In this document: positions 10,066 through 15,421 of the stretch, in pieces
Numbering within the stretch: the first letter of the stretch is position 1
Layout: each line of letters opens with the position of its first letter
Assembly: GCA_012295275.1 (NCBI GenBank)
Contig: CM022670.1
Span: forward strand, 36,841,768-36,857,188
Direction of reading: 5' to 3'
Length of the DNA stretch: 15,421 nt
Source of the DNA: Chrysomallon squamiferum
Taxonomy: Eukaryota; Mollusca; Gastropoda; Neomphalida; Peltospiridae
Notes under the pieces: generated by a model
Databases searched by the model: none
Told to the model about the DNA's origin: nothing
The model's input: the letters and a program-made list of their open reading frames with translations, nothing else
Made by a program: the position numbers and the translations under genes

Positions 10066-10859
10066 TTTTATGATATATTAGTTTTGACACAGACACATAT
10101 AATTTATTAAACTGTATTTCTTGAACCTAGCTTGAACTGAACCATGTTTTTGCACATCAAAAATGCAGGTACAACAATAAACAACAATACTGATACTAAT
10201 GCAAGATTAACTTTACCCTTTTTGACCTAAAGTGAATTTACCTTATATCTTCCAAGAAATAACTATACATGCAAATTAGGTACATGTACTTTCATATAAA
10301 AGAAACGTAAATTAGATGGTTTCAAATGAACACAGAAAAAAGTCATTTGCTCAAATAAATGAAACAATAAAGAAACAAATCATAAAAACAAGAGTTAAAA
10401 GTGTTACAGTTAATTTCCTGATTGTTAAATATTCTTATTGTTTTCAGTAAAACAAGACAGGACACTAACTGGCTGATTTATTTGTATTGTGATGAAATGT
10501 TGAGTTAACACATTTTGGAATTGAACTGAATGGATTTAATGGAAATACTGAAGAAAAAAAAAATTCTAAACAGTTTTTTAATTCATTTTTTTTAAATCTG
10601 GTAATCGTAGTAGATTACTTTATACACCTTTGTTCTCAACTACATTTTTTTTTTTTTTTTTTTTTTTTTTTTCTCTCAGAATTAAAAAAAAATGTTTAAA
10701 AAGATTTAAAATTATCTATGTCAGATAATATAGAGGCAGTGAAATTTTTCAAAACAGATCTTTGCTAAACAGCATTCCTATAGTAAAGTACCTGAATACA
10801 AAATCTCAATAAACCTAACATTTTCTTTAACACTGAACTTTCCACTTAGTTCTGAAAGT
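10063..10859. other. AT-rich noncoding stretch with T28 run
   Basis: Unique AT-rich sequence with a 28-nt T run at 10645-10672. No gene or RNA is recognised. Confidence 0.7.
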
Positions 10860-11190
10860 GTTAGATTTAGGCCAGCAGTGACTATGAACAATATTGTTCT
10901 CTGTAAATCATTTCTTGTGCCCTTAATAGCTGTTGATGCATAGCACTGTGGTTTATCAGAGTGTGCTGTGCAGCCCAATGCTTCTGACTTCAGCACTTGA
11001 GCTTTCTGTTAGGATTAGCTCCTCACCTTTTGTCCCTATCTGTCTAGCCTCTACCCACTGACCAATCCAGCATGGCTGTCCCTAACTCCTGCTAGCAAAG
11101 CTCTTTGGGTCACTGAGACATATAAGACCACTTACCACATCAAGGAATGGACAATGAAGGGGTCATTAAAGCGTAAGCAGCAAATTAGAT
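10860..11190. other. Balanced-composition stretch, identity unknown
   Basis: GC content is clearly above the surroundings, with few homopolymers. It contains CCAAT at 11062-11066. On the minus strand, AAAAG|GTGAGG near 11022-11030 resembles a splice donor, but the candidate upstream frames in the phase needed by the neighbouring minus-strand gene hit stops. The minus-strand open frame at 10778-10996 partly covers it and shows no known domain. It may be a degenerate interspersed repeat or a noncoding exon. Confidence 0.3.
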
Positions 11191-11589
11191 TTAGCACTAC
11201 CAGTTTAAAATCAGTTCTTTCTGTAAAACGAATTCTAAATGCATACATCTAAAAGAAAATTTTCATTAAAAGAATGAATCTTTTGAGTACTATTTGAGAC
11301 TCCTATATGGTCATTATTTGGAATTTTCTTGTAGTTACAGTGATAGCTTCATAGTACCGAAAGCTAGACTAGAATCTCTAATGTATATTTTTTTCAATCT
11401 ATGGTTAAACCTTCTGCCACAATTTTCATTGTTTTGAGGCAATACATTTGCAGTGAAAAGGTTGCTAGAACAAAAATTTTAATGTGTCCTATCAAAATAA
11501 AAAATAATAATAATAAAATAAATATTAGAAAATCTCAAAATAGAAAATTCATTTAAAACAGTAAGAAAATATGCAACAAAAAACTTGTT
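11191..11589. other. AT-rich noncoding stretch left of the hAT element
   Basis: No exon or repeat is recognised. ATTTGAGA at 11292-11299 matches seven of eight bases flanking the right end of the transposon, but no terminal inverted repeat follows it, so it is not accepted as the target duplication. Confidence 0.6.
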
Positions 11590-11724
11590 ATGAATGATAG
11601 TACACTTTTTTTTTTGTGCCACAAGATATTCCTAAGTGTGCCACAAAATTTTGAACGGCACACTAAGAAAATGCAAAAACCATGTGGTCCAAAAATAAAA
11701 CAAACAGTAGTATGCAAGGTAAAA

Positions 11725-12004
11725 ACGAAAATATTCTCACTTCAACAGACAAGCTATCTGCCCTCAAAAAGAAAATTGTTAAAATTAAAACATTCGACTC
11801 TGCCCATTGATTCATTTTGGATTTCAGTTCCAATTTTCAACTTCTTATATATGTGAATTAGGCTTCTCAACATTAAACAACATCAAAAACATGAACCACG
11901 AGAGATTACATACAACGAAAGAAGAAATGAGGGTGTGTCTGTTTCATATTCGACCAAACATTGAGGAAATTATGAATAAAAGTAAGGCACAAATTTCTCA
12001 CTAA
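11725..12004 (+). pseudogene. hAT transposase C-terminal fragment (hATC dimerisation region), frameshifted
   Basis: Frame 1 reads LKLKHSTLPIDSFWISV up to 11829. The reading then moves to frame 2 at 11831, QFSTSYICELGFSTLNNIKN, continues with NHERL and MRVCLFHIRPNIEEI, and stops at TAA 12002-12004. In the ZBED5/SCAND3/FAM200-like hAT transposases, the order is an LKLKF-type segment, FWxxV, EYPxLxxxAxxxLL, then FxTxYLCExGFSxLxxIK and a C-terminal RVxLxxIxPxIxxI. The EYP helix is missing exactly where the frame changes, so a deletion of roughly 45-50 bp removed it. The upstream DDE catalytic domain and BED zinc finger are absent. The fragment cannot transpose; it is family-identifiable by motif order, not by a search. 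Confidence 0.85.
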
Positions 12005-12240
12005 AGAAGCCAGCTATTTGACTGATGAAATTCGAAACACTGCAGTGAAGTATAGCTATGTTTTTCTTTATTTAGTTTGAGTCATTCTGTGTGTCTATGA
12101 CTAGTCTGTGTCTACGATTGTATGCCGTCTACGACTTGCCATGTTTTTACTTTACAAAATTCAAATATTTTTCGTATATTTATTTAGCCAGGTGTGCCGC
12201 TATTTTTTCATGTGTTCCAAGGTGTGCCGTTGGCAAAAAA

Positions 12241-12256
12241 AGTTTGAGAACCACTG
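12241..12256. repeat. Right terminal inverted repeat of the hAT element
   Basis: AGTTTGAGAACCACTG, the inverse of the hAT-type end CAGTGGTTCTCAAACT. The next eight bases, GTTTGAGA (12257-12264), would be the target-site copy, but they are identical to bases 12242-12249 inside the repeat itself. No matching left copy was found. Confidence 0.85.
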
Positions 12257-12405
12257 GTTTGAGAGACCAGATGTTTTCTTGACACCATAGTTTTCATGAA
12301 ATTATTTCATTTTTGATTTGGTTATGTAAATGTTATTTATTATCCCTTTGGTCTCAAGTTATTTTTAAGTTAATACAAAAGTTGGCAAATATTGATCGAA
12401 TTAAA

Positions 12406-12624
12406 ACTGAGATACACACTTCTTATATGTACCTGAACTGGAAAACTTAGATATGGACTGTATATACATCTTGGCTATACCAGAAATGTGAGATAGAGAC
12501 TGTACTATTGTCTCCACTGGAAATCTGAGACATTTGCTCTACATACTTCTTGACTGCACTGGTATTCAACGAAAGAACTTTATGTCTGATACATAATTCA
12601 TATGTCCTTCTTAACTTTACCAGG
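12406..12624. repeat. Degenerate minisatellite with units of about 31-61 bp
   Basis: Units start with ACTGG or ACCAG and continue GAAA-NCTNAGA...CTNTA-NATACTTCTT-. Unit starts are at 12406, 12437, 12479, 12516, 12558 and 12619. The 12437 and 12516 units are both 42 bp and align well (ACTGGAAAACTTAGATATGG against ACTGGAAATCTGAGACATTT). The 12479 unit is 37 bp and the 12558 unit is longer and more diverged. It lies in the intron after exon 2 of the minus-strand gene, between that exon and the transposon. Confidence 0.65.
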
Positions 12625-12691
12625 ATCTGGAGTCAAAGAATCACAAAAAAACAAAGCAATATCTCTCTATGTGTGGATGTTGTTATCCTAC

Positions 12692-12841
12692 CTTTTCCTC
12701 TTTCTGTATCTTTAATGATAGAATGGTAGTCTTCCTCCTTGTCCTCTTCTTTCTCCACAGTGGCTTGCTCAGAACTCAGCAACGTGGAACTCACAGAAAT
12801 TGGTCGCCATGACGTTTGTGTCCAGAATGGGAATTTTACAC
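12692..12841 (-). CDS. Exon 2 of an unrecognised, probably mitochondrial protein
   Basis: On the minus strand the exon follows an acceptor TTTTCATAACAG ending at 12842 and stops at a donor AAAG|GTAGGA (GT at 12691-12690). It is 150 nt, enters in phase 1 and leaves in phase 1, matching exon 1. It encodes residues 47-96: GVKFPFWTQTSWRPISV, a Ser-rich linker SSTLLSSEQATVE, an acidic stretch KEEDKEED, and YHSIIKDTERGK. Codon and amino-acid content is plainly unlike the AT-biased translations around it. No domain is complete, so no function is assigned. Read straight through, the frame continues into both introns, which gives an 80-codon ORF that should not be taken as the gene. Following exons lie at lower coordinates or outside the window; none was found. 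Confidence 0.65.
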
Positions 12842-13821
12842 CTGTTATGAAAATCAAACTTTTTGTTACACACATTAAAATTGTATTTCACTCAGTATAT
12901 TGAATAGTTAATGTTTTTCAGAAATTATTTTGTCTTTATGAAAAGTATGTTATCTATAATCTAGCTGTATATTTTTAATGCTTTAATTGAAAATTTATAC
13001 AACATCTGAACATGAAAGTACATTTTTTTACAGATAGGAAATGTTTCATTTATAAGTGGACTTCTAGCATTAAACTAGAATTCCACCAAACAATGGTTTC
13101 CCAAAGTTCCATGATGTGTCAAGTACTCAGAGAATCAAACACTCCTCCAAAGTGAAATTTTTACTTGAACCAAATGCTGGTCAATTTTGAGAAATTTCAC
13201 AATGTAAATATATTTTTATACTTATTATATATGCTTGTATGTCTGTCTGTCTGTTTAAATATGTGTATTTATGTATGAATGCATTCATCTCCCACAAGAG
13301 GCACAACTAATCTAATTTTGGTGGAAATAAAACACTGTGTGCAATATATGATAAAATCCTTCAAAATACTTTTACAATTTAAATTTGTCTCCAGTGAAAT
13401 TGTAGTCTGGGGTGTTAACATTCTGAAGCAGAGAAAATAACTGATCTAATGGGTTTACTGGTGTTATCAGCATAAAATTATTTCAAAATAAAGTGATTTT
13501 ATTGTTGTTGTTCTATTTTCTTTTTTTTTTCTAAATTTTAATTAAGTTTTATTACCTGTTAATTAATCAATTTAATGTCTGCTTCATAACCAGTCTAATA
13601 AAGAAAGAACAAATAACAACAAACCTTCCTTTGTTCATACATATTAATTAACCATCCTCTCCCTAAAACTGAGTCATGGTCACTTTTATAAAAATTTAAG
13701 GTCCCATTTTTTCATTTTTGTTTCTCATAAAACATGATATTTATGTAAAATAGATCATCACAAGTGCAACATTTACTGCTATTATTATATTAGTAATATT
13801 TACAGTGAATGGGCTACATAC
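12842..13821 (-). other. Intron 1 of the minus-strand gene
   Basis: Bounded by a GTATGT donor (13821-13816 on the minus strand) and a TAACAG acceptor (ending 12842); length 980 bp. It is AT-rich and contains a TGTC tetranucleotide repeat at 13240-13254 and a perfect 9-bp inverted repeat, GTGAAATTT (13152-13160) and AAATTTCAC (13192-13200). No other gene is seen in it. Confidence 0.6.
13240..13254. repeat. Short TGTC tetranucleotide repeat
   Basis: TGTC iterated nearly four times within the intron, followed by imperfect TATG/TGTATT repeats. Confidence 0.85.
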
Positions 13822-13960
13822 CAAATGCTTCTGACACACTTCTGTGGTTAAAATGAGCCCTGTAAATCGGTATATAAGTGGCAAATCTTTTACTGTTGTA
13901 ATTTAAGTTTGTAAATGCTTTGAACTGTCTACAAACACACGATCTCATGGAGGCAGCCAT
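13822..13960 (-). CDS. First coding exon of an unrecognised protein with a mitochondrial-type presequence
   Basis: On the minus strand the ATG at 13960 lies in ACAAAATGGCTGCC, a fair Kozak and YY1-like context. The exon encodes 46 residues plus one base and ends at a consensus donor G|GTATGT. The N terminus is MAASMRSCVCRQFKAFTNLN, then YNSKRFATYIPIYRAHFNHR and SVSEAF. It has seven Arg/Lys and no acidic residue before Glu44, with Ala, Ser and Thr interspersed, which is the composition of a mitochondrial targeting presequence. A second in-frame Met is residue 5. Exon 1 ends in phase 1 and exon 2 begins in phase 1, so the two join without a stop to give at least 96 residues. The frame was identified by eye and no homologue is recognised. 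It is probably a real nuclear gene for a mitochondrial protein, starting here and running leftward. Confidence 0.7.
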
Positions 13961-14050
13961 TTTGTCTCTATTCTTTGCTATATTTTCCTTCCTAACATTT
14001 TGAGCACTAACATGAATTGCCTCGCGATTTATATATCTCTAATAATAATT
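13961..14050 (-). promoter_or_regulatory. Candidate core promoter of the minus-strand gene
   Basis: Reading the minus strand, TATATAAAT (complement of 14027-14035) lies about 70 bp before the start codon. It is followed directly by CGCGAG, a partial CGCG-box. A transcription start about 30 bp downstream would give a 5' leader of roughly 40 nt. A YY1-like ATGGCTGCC overlaps the start codon. Placement is by motif and spacing only. Confidence 0.4.
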
Positions 14051-14638
14051 ATGCTAAAACATGGGATATAATTATTTTATTTTATCATTTTGGAATCTAG
14101 TTATCATATGTGATTTAGACTGAATAAAAGTGGAGCAAAGCAATGATTAATTTATAAGAAGCTGTCATATCATTTTTATTTTGTTATTTTTTTATTTTTT
14201 AGGCAAATATATAAAATTGCTGAATTGTTTTTCTTTATATTTATGCGAAGGTAATCACCCGTAATTATGAAACACTAATAAGATCTGTTAAGAATATTTT
14301 ATATTTTAAATTAAATTTAAAAATTTCCATATGAAATTAATAATTTAAAAAGAAGTAGACAAACAAATCTTTAAAATATTTTATATTGCTCTGAGGACTA
14401 AACTTAATTAGTATGTTTTAAATTTTAATTAGAAAAATACACCAGCTACTACTTGAGAATTTCATAGCAAAATAAAATAGATTTTTGGGATGGTTGGTCG
14501 GATAAATATACAGGCATGTTTGTCGGACGATCGGATGAAAGGATATGGTTGAGCAATTAGAATATAAATTTATATTGTTATATTTGACAACAGAATTTGA
14601 AATTAAGACGTATAAGAGTCGTTTCACTAACTCAGGTA
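14051..14638. other. AT-rich stretch without recognisable gene
   Basis: Unique AT-rich sequence. A short CpG-containing patch with repeated GGTCGGAT/GATCGGAT-like words lies at about 14493-14545. The minus-strand open frame 14418-14627 has no known domain. Confidence 0.65.
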
Positions 14639-14710
14639 ATGGCTGCTGTGGAGGATCTGATGACAGAATGGAGAATACCGCAATTAACTGGAAATGACTA
14701 TCTGATTTGA
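14639..14710 (+). other. Small ORF of 23 codons
   Basis: ATG at 14639 in GGTAATGGCTG, stop TGA at 14708-14710. The peptide begins MAAVEDLMTEWRIPQLTGND and ends YLI. Its composition is protein-like (Ala, Glu, Asp, Trp, Pro, Gly) in an AT-rich region. The same frame remains open after the TGA to a TGA near 14912. It could be a small coding exon, an upstream ORF or the start of a decayed gene. The preceding CACTAACTCAG|GTAATG resembles either an acceptor or a donor. No family is recognised. Confidence 0.25.
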
Positions 14711-14739
14711 GATAAAATACAAAGATTACACATTCACTG

Positions 14740-15200
14740 TGTTTGCATCTCAGCGTGTGTGATCTCGATATTTTGTCGACAAGACTTTGTGGAAGATAGC
14801 ATTAATTCACGAAAACTCAATCAATATCGAGAAATCGACTTATGGAAGCCAGCACCGAGGGAATACCCCTATGATTGTCTTTCCCGAACGCCGTTCCTCG
14901 GCTCGCTGTATTGAATTCCTTCGCGTTCCCGTGAGTCATGCGTCCAATTTATCATTCCAATAATTAAAGAAGTCAAATCAGGGTCCGAGTCGCGGAAAAT
15001 GAAAGACAGTGCTGGAGAAAACACATTTCCTGTAATCTGTATAATAGCTGGCCTTCCTTGTTGTGCTCCTCTGCAAACTAATTAAGGAGTGATATAATTT
15101 CAGGAATCCGCCTAAAAGTGTTTCCTATTTTGAGAAAAATCGACATTTGTACAGAATCGTCTCACTAAAGTACTTCTTCAGCAATTGACAGAGAACTTTT
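14740..15200. promoter_or_regulatory. Regulatory-looking island 3 (possible conserved noncoding element)
   Basis: Balanced, CpG-containing sequence in AT-rich DNA. It holds a POU-type TTTGCAT at about 14743-14749 and an exact 10-bp inverted pair TCTCGATATT (14763-14772) and AATATCGAGA (14823-14832). AP-1 consensus TGAGTCA lies at 14932-14938, an ETS-type TTCCTGT at 15027-15033, and TAATTA at 15079-15084. CAATTGACAG at 15182-15191 is close to the PBX-PREP consensus TGATTGACAG. Frames are broken by stops, so coding across the whole island is unlikely. An enhancer, or the promoter of a gene starting near 15369, is the best reading. Sequence conservation was not tested. Confidence 0.4.
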
Positions 15201-15368
15201 ATTCATAATTATGCATCATGATAAATGACGTTTAAATGAGAAGCCTATTTAAGAAATTAAAATTGTAAAAAACGCCAGAGTTTAAATAAATTGATAAATA
15301 CGCTTAAAAATAATAGTAATAAATTTTAGGGCGACAGGACCTTATCGAGGATTAGAGTACAAATAGAA

Positions 15369-15382
15369 ATGGCGGCTTTATT
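15369..15382 (+). other. Possible first coding exon of a plus-strand gene
   Basis: GAAATGGCGGC at 15366-15376 combines a purine at -3 and G at +4 with a YY1-type ATGGCGGC core. The frame reads M-A-A-L before a consensus donor ATT|GTAAGT (GT at 15383-15384). Without splicing the frame stops at once (TAA in GTAAGT). Early splicing after an ATG-GCG-GCT start is common for housekeeping genes. The continuation lies beyond the window, so this stays a suggestion. Confidence 0.3.
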
Positions 15383-15421
15383 GTAAGTGGTTATATAACT
15401 TTCAACGTTAAATTAGTTATA

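Larger units (their letters stand above)
11590..12256 (+). mobile_element. Decayed, internally deleted hAT-superfamily DNA transposon
   Basis: The right end (12241-12256) is AGTTTGAGAACCACTG. Its reverse complement CAGTGGTTCTCAAACT is the terminal repeat typical of many animal hAT elements. Subterminal GGTGTGCCG repeats lie near 12191-12198 and 12222-12229. The left side has mirror-image features: a T run (11606-11615), GTGCCAC (11616-11622) and CGGCACAC (11656-11663), but its outermost TIR bases are degraded, so the left boundary is approximate. Between the ends lies only the C-terminal part of a transposase (separate entry). At about 660 bp, against several kb for complete elements, this is a non-autonomous internal-deletion derivative that has since decayed. 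Confidence 0.8.

Noticed and set aside
10778-10996. 72-codon minus-strand open frame as a further exon of the minus-strand gene
   Set aside because: No acceptor/donor pair in the required phase 1 was found around it without meeting a stop.
11292-11299. ATTTGAGA as left target-site copy for the hAT element
   Set aside because: It matches only seven of eight bases and no terminal inverted repeat follows it.
12091-12290. Two overlapping plus-strand open frames of 60-63 codons
   Set aside because: They lie in the transposon 3' region and read through its terminal repeat.
12633-12875. 80-codon minus-strand ORF taken as a complete gene
   Set aside because: Its central part is a real exon, but both ends read into introns past clear splice sites, so the ORF limits are not gene limits.
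13152-13200. 9-bp perfect inverted repeat GTGAAATTT/AAATTTCAC as a functional hairpin
   Set aside because: It is AT-rich with a 31-nt loop, and such pairs are expected by chance in this DNA.
1-15421. tRNA, rRNA, CRISPR, prophage or bacterial operon features
   Set aside because: No cloverleaf with A/B boxes, no rRNA-like sequence, no regularly spaced direct repeats and no ribosome-binding-site-led genes were seen; the DNA is eukaryotic in character.

Overview
This is AT-rich eukaryotic (animal) DNA with very low gene density. It has many long A/T homopolymers and di- and trinucleotide microsatellites, no operon-like packing, intron-bearing coding fragments and a decayed hAT DNA transposon. 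Together these suggest an invertebrate metazoan. A mollusc, possibly a cephalopod, would fit, but nothing here fixes the species.

The left part (1-7700) holds no convincing gene. It is AT-rich low-complexity DNA interrupted by two islands of more balanced, CpG-containing sequence (about 1745-2130 and 2985-3380). These islands carry palindromes and clusters of homeodomain-like motifs and read like regulatory DNA. Other items are an imperfect 17-bp hairpin at 3492-3554, an uninterrupted (AG)39, an (AAT)17, and a recent tandem duplication of a 72-80 bp unit at 5918-6069. A weak 72-codon open frame at 445-663 may be a coding relic.

The middle (7700-11580) has one promoter-like island at about 7735-7935, with two opposed CCAAT boxes, a CRE-like half site and a consensus splice donor. 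Beyond that it is microsatellites, homopolymers and a balanced-composition stretch at 10860-11190 that I cannot identify.

The right part (11590-15421) is the informative one. At about 11590-12256 lies a roughly 660-bp internally deleted hAT transposon. It keeps the C-terminal hAT dimerisation region of its transposase, split by a deletion/frameshift, and an intact right terminal inverted repeat ending in CCACTG. Just right of it is a degenerate minisatellite (12406-12624). On the minus strand, two exons (13822-13960 and 12692-12841) join in matching phase 1 to encode the first 96 residues of an unrecognised protein with a mitochondrial-presequence-like N terminus. A TATA- and CGCG-containing candidate promoter precedes it. 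The remaining exons lie in lower coordinates or outside the window. To its right are a 23-codon ORF (14639-14710), a third regulatory-looking island (about 14740-15200), and a possible first exon of a plus-strand gene (ATG at 15369 in a YY1-like context, with a splice donor at 15383).

The only well-supported protein-coding content is therefore the start of one split minus-strand gene and one dead transposase fragment. The regulatory islands are inferred from composition and motifs alone, because conservation could not be tested.
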